A stretch of DNA of 41,471 nt, taken from the NCBI RefSeq assembly GCF_016429215.1, contig NZ_JAELUH010000046.1:1-41471 (forward strand), read 5' to 3'. The translations under genes and the position numbers were made by a program. Origin of the DNA: Herbaspirillum sp. ASV7. GTDB lineage: Bacteria > Pseudomonadota > Gammaproteobacteria > Burkholderiales > Burkholderiaceae_D. Below are positions 26,440-33,749 of this stretch, in pieces (the first letter of the stretch is position 1; every line of letters begins with the position of its first letter). A model generated the notes under the pieces. The model was not told the origin of the DNA and did no database searches. It saw only the letters and a list, made by a program, of their open reading frames with translations.

Positions 26440-27779
26440 CAGACCTCCTGCGCACGTGCGGACGGCGCCACCAGACGCTCATGCTGCGCGCCCAGGCGCG
26501 ACACACACAGCATGGACAGCAGCGAGATGCCCGAGAACAGCAGCGCCAGCGGCCACCAGTGGCCCTGGAATTTCTCGGCCAGTACCGTCCCCAGCAGTGG
26601 CGTCAAGCCACCGAAGATCGCCCCCGAGACCTGGTAGGCCATCGAGATGCCGGTGTAGCGGATGCGGGTCGGGAAGGCTTCGCTGACGAAGCCGGCGATG
26701 ACGGCGTAGTAGGCGCCGATGAAGAGCACCGCCACGCCCACGCCCAGGGTGACCGTGGTCAGCGAACCCATGTCCACCAGCCAGAACATCGCATAGGGCG
26801 ACAGCACCGACAGCGCCGCCACCGAGACCAGGAAGCGATGGTTGCCGATGCGCCTTGCCAGGTGCGCGGCCAGCGGCGTGATGAAGAACTGCATCACCGA
26901 CACCACCAGGAGACAGTTGAGCACCAGCGCCCGCTGCAACTGCAGGTATTGCGTGGTGTAGACCAGCATGAAGGTATTGGTGAAGTAGAAGCCGGCAATA
27001 CCCAGCACATTGGCGCCGATGGCCAGCGCCAGCAGGCCCGGGGCACCGCGCAGCACTTCGCCCAGCGGGGCGCTCTCCGTTTTGGCGGACGTGGCCGGCA
27101 GGCTGGCACGACGCGCCTGCTCGGCCAGGAAGTCGGGCGACTCCTGCACCGACAGGCGGATCGCAAAGCCCACCGCCAGCAATAGTGCGCTCACCAGGAA
27201 GGGCAGGCGCCAGCCCCTATCGAGGAAGACCGCATTGTCCAGCCCGCTGACCAGCTTGAACATCAGCGTGGCCAGGATCAGGCCGGCCGGGCTGCCCAGT
27301 TGCGCGAAGGAGGCCAGGAAGGTGCGGCGGCTGCGATCCGGCGAATGTTCGCTGGCCATCAGCACCGCGCCACCCCATTCGCCCCCCACGGCAATGCCCT
27401 GGATGAAACGTAAGGCCACCAGGGCTACCGGCGCCCACACGCCGATGCTGGCATAGGTCGGCAGGAGGCCGATCAAGACCGTCACCGACCCCATCATCAG
27501 CAGCGTGACCACCAGCGACTTCTTGCGGCCCACGCGGTCGCCGATATAGCCGAACACCGCGCCCCCCAGCGGACGCGCCAGGAAGCCCACGGCAAAGGTG
27601 CCGAAGGACGCCAGCGTGCCGTAGAAACCATTGGTGGTCGGGAAGAACAGCTTGCCGAACACCAGGGCCGAGGCCATGGCGTAGATGTAGAAGTCATACC
27701 ATTCGATCATGGTGCCGACGAAGGCGGCCAGTGAAGCGCGTACCGGCTGATGCCGGGGTGTGGCGGTTGCAGTGTGCAT
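26439..27779 (-). CDS. MFS transporter, metabolite:H+ symporter (MHS/ProP-ShiA type)
   Basis: A 446-residue 12-TM transporter. The N-terminal GTMIEWYDFYIYAMASALVFGKLFFP is the hallmark of the MHS family (ShiA, KgtP, ProP). The loop 2-3 signature RPLGGAVFGYIGDRVGRKK and RFIQGIAVGGEWGGAVLMASEH in TM4 are intact. GGGAG lies upstream of the ATG at 27779. It overlaps the acetylpolyamine amidohydrolase by one base, so it probably takes up that enzyme's substrate or a related organic cation/acid. The gap upstream (27780-28018) is AT-rich and shared with the divergent toxin-antitoxin pair. Confidence 0.87.
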   Translation of the reverse strand: MHTATATPRHQPVRASLAAFVGTMIEWYDFYIYAMASALVFGKLFFPTTNGFYGTLASFGTFAVGFLARPLGGAVFGYIGDRVGRKKSLVVTLLMMGSVTVLIGLLPTYASIGVWAPVALVALRFIQGIAVGGEWGGAVLMASEHSPDRSRRTFLASFAQLGSPAGLILATLMFKLVSGLDNAVFLDRGWRLPFLVSALLLAVGFAIRLSVQESPDFLAEQARRASLPATSAKTESAPLGEVLRGAPGLLALAIGANVLGIAGFYFTNTFMLVYTTQYLQLQRALVLNCLLVVSVMQFFITPLAAHLARRIGNHRFLVSVAALSVLSPYAMFWLVDMGSLTTVTLGVGVAVLFIGAYYAVIAGFVSEAFPTRIRYTGISMAYQVSGAIFGGLTPLLGTVLAEKFQGHWWPLALLFSGISLLSMLCVSRLGAQHERLVAPSARAQEV

Positions 27780-27917
27780 GGTTCCAGGCTCCCTGTTGTG
27801 GATGTTGATGTTGTGGGTGAACTGGATTTATACGACTGCGGCGCTCATAAGAAAAATTAGCTTTTTGAATTCATTACATTCGATTTCCTTATCCTCTTCT
27901 CGCAGGATGTTGGGTCT

Positions 27918-27968
27918 TTGCAGTCGCTTGTTCTGGGTGGTATAAAATGACTTGTTAATGTGGTCATT
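27918..27968 (+). promoter_or_regulatory. Promoter and operator candidate for the toxin-antitoxin operon
   Basis: A -10-like TATAAA (27941-27946) lies 17 bp after a weak -35-like TTGCAG (27918-27923). An inverted repeat, AATGAC (27946-27951) and GTCATT (27963-27968), overlaps the -10 and the start region, where an autoregulating antitoxin would bind. The whole 240-bp gap is markedly AT-rich compared with its surroundings. Confidence 0.45.
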
Positions 27969-28018
27969 ATGTTGCAGCATGGCATCGTAGCGACCTTATC
28001 CATAACTGCGAGGGCGAA

Positions 28019-28252
28019 ATGCAAGCTAATCAAGTTTCCAAGACCGAGTTCAAGGCCAAGGCACTGGAATTCTTCCGCCAGGTAGAGGCCTCCGGAGAAT
28101 CCGTGGTGGTCACCGACCATGGCAAGCCTACGCTGGAGGTGCGCCCGTTCCGCCCGTCCGAGCGTGAGCCGCTGGACATCCTGGCCGGCTCCGTGCTGCG
28201 TTACGAGGACCCCATGGAGCCCGTTGACATCGAGTGGGAGGCGGCACAGTGA
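28019..28252 (+). CDS. Antitoxin of the Phd/YefM type
   Basis: A 77-residue protein starting MQANQVSKTEFKAKALEFFRQVEASGESVVVTDHGKPTLEVRPF, the typical Phd/YefM N-terminal fold (DNA binding and dimerisation), with an acidic C-terminal tail (RYEDPMEPVDIEWEAAQ) likely to wrap around the toxin. AGGGCG lies upstream of the ATG. Its stop overlaps the toxin GTG start (GTGA), a standard coupling that keeps antitoxin ahead of toxin. Antitoxin with toxin should repress the promoter at about 27918-27968. Confidence 0.85.
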   Translation: MQANQVSKTEFKAKALEFFRQVEASGESVVVTDHGKPTLEVRPFRPSEREPLDILAGSVLRYEDPMEPVDIEWEAAQ

Positions 28253-28644
28253 TCGTCCTCGATACCCATGTGCTGGTGTGGTGGGTCAACGGTGATGACA
28301 CCCTCAGCCGTAAGGCGCGCCAGGCCATCCAGAAAGAGCTGGATGGGGGTGAAATCATCGTGTCTGCCATTTCCGCGTGGGAAATCGCCATGCTGGTCGA
28401 GCGCGAGAAGCTGGTGCTGTCGATGGACGTGGAGAGTTGGCTGGCAACCGTGGCCGAGATCGATGCGGTGCGGATCGTTCCGGTGGATGTCGCGATTTCG
28501 CTGAAGTCGGTGAGCCTGCCCGGCGAGTTCCACAAGGACCCTGCGGACAGGATGATCGTTGCCACGGCACGCAGGCTGGCCGCGCCGCTGGTGACCAAGG
28601 ATGAGAAGATACGCGCCTACGCGCATGTCAAGACGATCTGGTAG
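28249..28644 (+). CDS. PIN-domain toxin (VapC-like ribonuclease)
   Basis: A 131-residue PIN-domain protein, expected to be a Mg2+-dependent RNase. Acidic active-site residues are visible: D5 (IVLDTHVLVWWV), the Glu of SAWEIAML, and the Asp of HKDPADRMIVATA; a late Asp lies in VTKDEKI. The GTG at 28249 overlaps the antitoxin stop and has GGGAGG 7 nt upstream; another GTG five codons earlier is possible. This PIN branch (LDTHVLVWW) commonly pairs with Phd-type rather than AbrB-type antitoxins. It converges on the gabD gene across 34 nt. Confidence 0.86.
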   Translation: MIVLDTHVLVWWVNGDDTLSRKARQAIQKELDGGEIIVSAISAWEIAMLVEREKLVLSMDVESWLATVAEIDAVRIVPVDVAISLKSVSLPGEFHKDPADRMIVATARRLAAPLVTKDEKIRAYAHVKTIW

Positions 28645-28678
28645 ATCGTCCTGACGCCCTGATCATTGATGCGCCGGA

Positions 28679-30133
28679 TCAGATCCCACCCATGCATAGG
28701 TACTTCACCACCAGATAGTCATCGATGCCGTAGTGCGAACCCTCGCGGCCCAGTCCCGATTGCTTCACGCCGCCAAACGGTGCCACTTCGTTGGAGATCA
28801 GGCCGGTGTTGATGCCCACCATGCCCGATTCCAGGCCTTCGGCCACGCGCCAGATGCGGCCGATGTCGCGCGAATAGAAATAGCTGGCCAGGCCGAACTC
28901 GGTATCGTTGGCCAGGGCCACGGCTTCGTCGTCGGTCTTGAAGCGGAACAGCGGCGCCATCGGGCCGAAGGTCTCTTCCCGCGCCACCCGCATGGCCGGG
29001 GTGACGTCGGCCAGCACGGTGGGCTCGAAGAAGCCATGGCCCAGCGTATGGCGCTTGCCGCCCAGCAGCACGCGCGCCCCTTTTTCCACCGCATCGGCGA
29101 CGTGCTGCTCGACCTTCTGCACGGCTTGTTCGTTGATCAGCGGACCCTGGGTGACGCCATTCTCCAGGCCATCACCGACCTTGAGCTTTTGCACGGCCGC
29201 CACCAGCTTGGCGGCGAAGGCCTCATAGACACCGTCCTGCACGTAGATGCGATTGGCGCACACGCAGGTCTGGCCGGCGTTGCGGTACTTGGAAGCGATG
29301 GCGCCTTCCACGGCCGCATTCAGGTCGGCGTCATCGAAGACGATGAAGGGCGCGTTACCCCCCAGCTCCAGCGACAGCTTCTTGATGCTGGAGGCACTCT
29401 GTTGCATCAGCAGCTTGCCCACCGCAGTGGAGCCGGTGAAGCTGATCTTGCGCACGATGGGGTTGGAGGTCATCTCGGCGCCGATTTCCTTGGGCGTGCC
29501 GGTGACCACGCTGAAGATGCCCGCCGGGATGCCGGCGCGCTCGGCCAGCACCGCCAGGGCCAGGGCCGAGAAGGGCGTGGCTTCGGCCGGCTTCAAGACC
29601 ATCGGGCAGCCGGCGGCCAGGGCCGGGCCGGCCTTGCGGGTGATCATCGCGGCCGGGAAGTTCCACGGCGTGATCGCCGCGCAGACGCCGATGGCTTCCT
29701 TGACGACCACGATGCGGCTGGTGGGCGAGGGCGAGGGGATGGTGTCGCCGTAGGTGCGCTTGCCTTCCTCGGCGAACCATTCGATGAAGGAGGCGGCATA
29801 GCCGATCTCGCCACGCGCCTCGGCCAGCGGCTTGCCTTGTTCGGTGGTCATGATCAGGGCCAGGTCATCGGCATGGGCCAGCATCAGCTCGTACCAGCGG
29901 CGCAGGATGGCGCTGCGTTCCTTGGCGGTCTTCTTCTTCCAGGCCGGCCAGGCGGCGTTGGCAGCCTCGATGGCGCGGCGCGTCTCGGCCGCACCCATCA
30001 GCGGGACATGACCGACCAGCTCGCCATTGGCGGGATTGTGCACGGCCAGCGTGGCGCCGCCGTCGGCGTCGCACCAGGCGCCGTTGACATAGGCTTGCTG
30101 GCGCAGCAGGGAAGGGTCTTTGAGTTGCAGCAT
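28679..30133 (-). CDS. gabD: Succinate-semialdehyde dehydrogenase (NAD(P)+)
   Basis: A 484-residue aldehyde dehydrogenase that oxidises succinate semialdehyde to succinate, the last step of GABA breakdown. TPWNFP is at 155-160, the catalytic Glu is E256 (LELGGNAP) and the Cys is C290 (NAGQTCVCANR), with the second Cys C292 found in E. coli GabD-type enzymes. The length matches GabD (about 482 residues). It is the last gene of the gabT-ABC-gabD operon on the minus strand, 28 nt after the permease. Glutarate semialdehyde (from 5-aminovalerate) is a possible alternative substrate. CTGATC (28659) and GATCAG (28677) form a weak hairpin at its end. Confidence 0.88.
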   Translation of the reverse strand: MLQLKDPSLLRQQAYVNGAWCDADGGATLAVHNPANGELVGHVPLMGAAETRRAIEAANAAWPAWKKKTAKERSAILRRWYELMLAHADDLALIMTTEQGKPLAEARGEIGYAASFIEWFAEEGKRTYGDTIPSPSPTSRIVVVKEAIGVCAAITPWNFPAAMITRKAGPALAAGCPMVLKPAEATPFSALALAVLAERAGIPAGIFSVVTGTPKEIGAEMTSNPIVRKISFTGSTAVGKLLMQQSASSIKKLSLELGGNAPFIVFDDADLNAAVEGAIASKYRNAGQTCVCANRIYVQDGVYEAFAAKLVAAVQKLKVGDGLENGVTQGPLINEQAVQKVEQHVADAVEKGARVLLGGKRHTLGHGFFEPTVLADVTPAMRVAREETFGPMAPLFRFKTDDEAVALANDTEFGLASYFYSRDIGRIWRVAEGLESGMVGINTGLISNEVAPFGGVKQSGLGREGSHYGIDDYLVVKYLCMGGI

Positions 30134-30161
30134 ATCGGGTCTCCGTTGAAATGGCGCCGGC

Positions 30162-30995
30162 TCAGAAACGCGCCGCCGCCTTGTTGCGCCCGCGCAGCCA
30201 CTCCAGGGCCAGCAGCAGGCAGGTCGAGAAAATGATCAGGATGGTCGCCAGCGCGGCAATGGTCGGGCTGATGTTGTCCTTGATGCCGGCAAACATCTGA
30301 CGCGGCAGCGTGGCTTGCTCGGGGCCGGCCACAAAGAGGGTGAGAACCACTTCGTCGAAGGAAGTTGCAAAAGCGAACAACGCCCCCGAGATCAGGCCCG
30401 GTGCGATCACCGGCAGGGTGATGCGGAAGAAGGTCCGCAGCGGACTGGCGCCCAGGCTCAGGCTGGCACGCACCAGGTTGTGGTTGAAGCCCTGCAGCGT
30501 GGCCAGTACCGTGGTCACCACGAAGGGCGCACCCAGCGCGGCATGCGCCAGGATCAGGCCGAGGTAGCTGTCGGCCAGGCCGATGCGGGCGAAGAACAGG
30601 TACACGCCCACCCCCACCACCACCACCGGCACGATCATGGGCGAGATCAGCACGGCCATCAGGATGCCCTTGCCACGGAAGTCGGACTTGTTCAGGCCGA
30701 CGGCGGCCAGTGTGCCCAGGACGGTGGCGATGACGGTCGCCGCCGGGGCCACGATGAAGCTGTTCTGGGCGGCGCGGATCCAGTCATCGGAAGCAAACAG
30801 GTTCTCGTACCAGCGCAGCGAGAAACCCTTGATCGGATACATCAGGAAGCTGCTGTCGGAAAACGACAGCGGGATCATCACCAGAATGGGCAGCACCAGG
30901 AACAGCAGCACCAGCAGGTTGAAGCTGCGCGAGGCAAAGAACCAGGCCCGTTCGACGAGCGAGGTGTAGGGTGGAAAAAGAGGCGGTTTGTTCAT
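30162..30995 (-). CDS. Polyamine/GABA-type ABC transporter permease (PotC/PotI-like)
   Basis: A 277-residue binding-protein-dependent permease with six predicted membrane segments and the EAA loop RASLSLGASPLRTFFRITLPVIAPG that docks the ATPase. The N-terminal PFNLLVLLFLVLPILVMIPLSFS-like segment and the length match PotC/PotI. It follows the longer permease gene by 39 nt and precedes gabD by 28 nt. With the PotB-like partner it should form the heterodimeric channel for the compound catabolised by GabT/GabD. Confidence 0.87.
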   Translation of the reverse strand: MNKPPLFPPYTSLVERAWFFASRSFNLLVLLFLVLPILVMIPLSFSDSSFLMYPIKGFSLRWYENLFASDDWIRAAQNSFIVAPAATVIATVLGTLAAVGLNKSDFRGKGILMAVLISPMIVPVVVVGVGVYLFFARIGLADSYLGLILAHAALGAPFVVTTVLATLQGFNHNLVRASLSLGASPLRTFFRITLPVIAPGLISGALFAFATSFDEVVLTLFVAGPEQATLPRQMFAGIKDNISPTIAALATILIIFSTCLLLALEWLRGRNKAAARF

Positions 30996-31034
30996 GGCGT
31001 TCTCCGTGATTCTTGTCGTGGACCTGTGCCTGGA

Positions 31035-32318
31035 TCAGCCGATGCCCACGTCGACCTTGGCAAAGCGGCGATAGACGCCATACAGCACCAGCGTGGCGGT
31101 CAACAGCAGCGCACCCAGTGCGCAGGCCATGCCCCAGTTGATGGTGGTATTGATGAAGTAGGCGATGAAGTAGCTCACCATCTGTTCGTTGGGGCCACCC
31201 AGCAGGGCCGGCGTGATGTAGTAGCCGCCGGCCATGATGAATACCAGCAGCACGCCGGCACCCACGCCCGGATAGGTCTGCGGCACGTACACGCGCCAGA
31301 ACGCGGCGAAGGGATGGCTGCCCAGCGAGATGGCCGCCTTCAGGTAGGTCGGCGGCACCGATTTCATGACGCTGTAGAGCGGCAGGATCATGAAGGGCAG
31401 CAGGATGTGGGTCATCGAGATGTACACGCCGACCCGGTTGAACACCAGTTCCAGCGGCGACTGCGTCAGGCCGGCCAGCATCAGGGCCTTGTTGACCAGT
31501 CCTTCGGACTGCAGCAGCACGATCCAGGCCGCCACGCGCACCAGGATGGAAGTCCAGAAGGGAATCAGCACCAGGATCATCAACAGGTTGGCGCGACGCT
31601 CCGGCATGGTGGAGAGCCAGTAGGCCAGCGGATAGGCCAGCAGCAGGGTGATGATGGTCACCACCGCGCTCATCCACAGCGTGCGGCCGAAGATGGTGCG
31701 GTAGATGGCGGCGTCGGGGCTGGCCGCCTCGATGTCGCCGAACACGTTCTGGCGCAGGTCCAGCGAGGCCAGCAGGTAATAGGGGGAATAGACCGAGCCG
31801 TTCTGGGCGATCACGCGCCAGACGTCCGGCTGTCCCCACTGTTCATTGATGGCGATGATGGCCGCGCGCGCGGCGGCCGGCGCCAGCGGCTTGCCCTCGC
31901 CATCGCGCAGCGGCATGGCGCGCGTGGTGCCCATGATGAGCGAGCGCGAGCCCGGCATTTCGATGTTGATGCGACGCGCCAGGTTGCCGGCGGTGGTGTC
32001 TTCCTTGGCACGGGCCAGGTCTTCGGCTAGCGCCGCGTAGGCCTGGTCGGGCAGGGCCGCCTTGCGGTCCCATTTGGCCAGTACCGCCACGGTGTGCGGC
32101 AGGGTGGTGGCCACTTCCGGGTTTTCCACCGCGCGCTGCAACAGCGCCACGATGGGCGCGACGAAGGTCAGCAGCAGGAAGATGGCCAGTGGCGCAATCA
32201 GCGCCAGCGCGCCCAGTCGTTTGCGGGTCTGGGCGGCGCGCAGTTCGCGCTTGAGTTGCTGCGGGTCGGGTTCGGCCAGGGGCATGGCGGCAGTGGAGCG
32301 GGTGGCGATGGTGGTCAT
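31035..32318 (-). CDS. Polyamine/GABA-type ABC transporter permease with large external insertion (PotB/PotH-like)
   Basis: A 427-residue permease, about 110-150 residues longer than PotB/PotH. TM1 is about 35-60. Residues about 61-210 form a long hydrophilic, presumably periplasmic segment before TM2 (about 212-235). From there the protein is a normal PotB-like core with the EAA loop AAISLGSHPFAAFWRVYVPQTYPGV. The extra region has no Cys and no recognised domain; it may contact the binding protein or gate the substrate. The ATG at 32318 is 95 nt downstream of the palindromic repeat copy B. It pairs with the PotC-like permease. Confidence 0.85.
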   Translation of the reverse strand: MTTIATRSTAAMPLAEPDPQQLKRELRAAQTRKRLGALALIAPLAIFLLLTFVAPIVALLQRAVENPEVATTLPHTVAVLAKWDRKAALPDQAYAALAEDLARAKEDTTAGNLARRINIEMPGSRSLIMGTTRAMPLRDGEGKPLAPAAARAAIIAINEQWGQPDVWRVIAQNGSVYSPYYLLASLDLRQNVFGDIEAASPDAAIYRTIFGRTLWMSAVVTIITLLLAYPLAYWLSTMPERRANLLMILVLIPFWTSILVRVAAWIVLLQSEGLVNKALMLAGLTQSPLELVFNRVGVYISMTHILLPFMILPLYSVMKSVPPTYLKAAISLGSHPFAAFWRVYVPQTYPGVGAGVLLVFIMAGGYYITPALLGGPNEQMVSYFIAYFINTTINWGMACALGALLLTATLVLYGVYRRFAKVDVGIG

Positions 32319-32412
32319 GTCTCGGTAGTCCGGTGGCAGCAGTGTTCAACGCAACGGTTCCTGAAAAATCTGGTGCGCCGTTACGGAGCCAATGCAACTG
32401 CTGTTTGTATAC

Positions 32413-32517
32413 CCACTACCGTTCGGACTGAGTAGGCCCAGAGGGCCGTATCGAAGGCGAAAAGACGGCGCGCCTTCGATACGCGGCTGCGCCGCTACTC
32501 AGGACGAACGGTAGTGG
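32413..32517 (-). repeat. Dispersed palindromic repeat, copy B (between SBP and permease genes)
   Basis: The second copy of the element at 19228-19326. Perfect outer arms CCACTACCGTTCG (32413-32425) and CGAACGGTAGTGG (32505-32517) are followed by TGAGTAG/CTACTCA. An inner perfect 12-bp stem is GTATCGAAGGCG with CGCCTTCGATAC. Small side hairpins (GCCC...GGGC; GCGGC...GCCGC) would give a branched structure. Relative to transcription of its operon it is inverted compared with copy A. It lies in the 224-bp gap 26 nt after the binding-protein stop; the rest of that gap shows nothing else. Confidence 0.88.
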
Positions 32518-32542
32518 GGGGACAGCGGTTGCATCGGACCTG

Positions 32543-33586
32543 TTACTTCGCGATCCAGGCGGCGAAGCGTTGCTCCAGCTCTTCGCCGTGGTCGGTCCAG
32601 AACTGCAGGCTCAGTTGCACCGCGTCCTTGGCATTGGCCGGCGAGGTCGGCAGGTTGCCCAGGGTCTTGGCATCCAGCAGCTTCAGGGCGCCCTTGTTGA
32701 CGGGACCGTAGGCGATGTTGTTGGCATAGACCTTCTGGTTCTCGGGCTGGCTGGCAAAGTTGATGAACTTCTCGGCCAGGGCCTTGTTCGGCGAACCCTT
32801 GGGGATCACCCAGTAATCCAGCGTGTAGACGCTGCCGGTCCAGACCACCTTGAGGTTCTTGCCCTCGCGCTGGGCAGCATCGATGCGGCCGTTGTAGGCG
32901 TTGGCCATGACCACGTCACCCGAGGCCAGGAACTGGGCCGGCAGGGCGCCTGCATCCCACCACTGGATGTTGGGTTTCAGCTGGTCCAGCTTCTTGAAGG
33001 CGCGCTCCACGCCTTCCTTGGTGGCCAGCACCTTGTAGACGTCCTTGGTCGGCACGCCGTCGGCCATCAGGGCGAACTCCAGGTTGTACTGGGCGCTCTT
33101 CTTCATGCCGCGCTTGCCGGGGTATTTCTTGGTATCCCAGAAATCGGCCCAGCCGGTCGGTGCGGTCTTGAGCTTGTCGGCGTTGTAGGCCAGCACGGTG
33201 GACCAGACGAAGGCGCCCATGCCGCAGTCGCTGACGGTGGCTTCGGGGATGTAGTCGTCCTTCTTGATGGTCTTGGCCAGGTCCAGTTTTTCGATCAGGC
33301 CGTCGTCACAGGCGCGGTTGAGGTCGCCGCCGTCGATTTCCACCACGTCCCAGCTGACCTTCTTGGCTTCGACCATGGCCTTGACCTTGGCCAGTTCACC
33401 GTTGAATTCGGCGGTCACGACCTTGGTGCCCGTGCTCTTCTGGAAGGGTTCGACGTAGGCCACCTTCTGCGCGTTGCCATTGGCGCCGCCGAAGTTGACC
33501 AGGGTCAGTTCAGCGGCAGAGGCCGCGCCGGAAAGCAGCAGGCCCAGGGCGAGCGGGGACAGCAGGGCGGGTGTCAGGCGTTTCAT
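32543..33586 (-). CDS. Polyamine/GABA-type ABC transporter substrate-binding protein (PotD/PotF-like)
   Basis: A 347-residue periplasmic binding protein. The signal peptide is MKRLTPALLSPLALGLLLSG with cleavage near ASAAE (residue 24-25). The mature protein begins ELTLVNFGGANGNAQKVAYVEPF, typical of the spermidine/putrescine-type SBP_bac_8 group. The start at 33586 has GAGGA upstream; an in-frame Met 21 codons earlier would spoil the signal peptide. It lies between the ATPase and permease genes. The gap upstream (33587-33749) is AT-rich with a short hairpin, and the gap downstream contains the palindromic repeat, so it may be expressed at a different level from its partners. Confidence 0.88.
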   Translation of the reverse strand: MKRLTPALLSPLALGLLLSGAASAAELTLVNFGGANGNAQKVAYVEPFQKSTGTKVVTAEFNGELAKVKAMVEAKKVSWDVVEIDGGDLNRACDDGLIEKLDLAKTIKKDDYIPEATVSDCGMGAFVWSTVLAYNADKLKTAPTGWADFWDTKKYPGKRGMKKSAQYNLEFALMADGVPTKDVYKVLATKEGVERAFKKLDQLKPNIQWWDAGALPAQFLASGDVVMANAYNGRIDAAQREGKNLKVVWTGSVYTLDYWVIPKGSPNKALAEKFINFASQPENQKVYANNIAYGPVNKGALKLLDAKTLGNLPTSPANAKDAVQLSLQFWTDHGEELEQRFAAWIAK

Positions 33587-33636
33587 TGTTGTTCCTCGTT
33601 GGTTATCGTGCTTGTTGACAGTGTTGAGCTGGATCG

Positions 33637-33651
33637 GATTGCGAGGCAATC
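33637..33651 (-). promoter_or_regulatory. Hairpin in leader of the substrate-binding-protein gene
   Basis: GATTGC (33637-33642) and GCAATC (33646-33651) form a perfect 6-bp stem with a 3-nt loop in the 163-bp AT-rich gap between the ATPase and binding-protein genes, about 50 nt before the latter's start. TTAGTTTTTT occurs twice upstream on the minus strand. The region may hold an internal promoter; no clear -35/-10 pair could be assigned. Confidence 0.35.
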
Positions 33652-33749
33652 TGCGTTGCCTAAAAAACTAACAAATGGAACTGCAACTTCAAGGTGTGAC
33701 TAAACAAAAAACTAAGTAAAAGGAGAAGCGGGAAGAAGCAATCAGGGCA

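Noticed and set aside
28733..30235. Plus-strand open frame of about 500 codons opposite gabD
   Set aside because: Shadow of a clear GabD protein with intact catalytic residues.
30315..32030. Plus-strand open frame of about 571 codons opposite the two Pot-type permeases
   Set aside because: Rich in Gln/His/Gly/Arg with no motif. The minus-strand permeases explain the region.
32413..32517. Rho-independent terminator for the binding-protein gene
   Set aside because: Very stable but no T-run in the transcribed direction, and essential permease genes follow in the same operon; partial termination remains possible.
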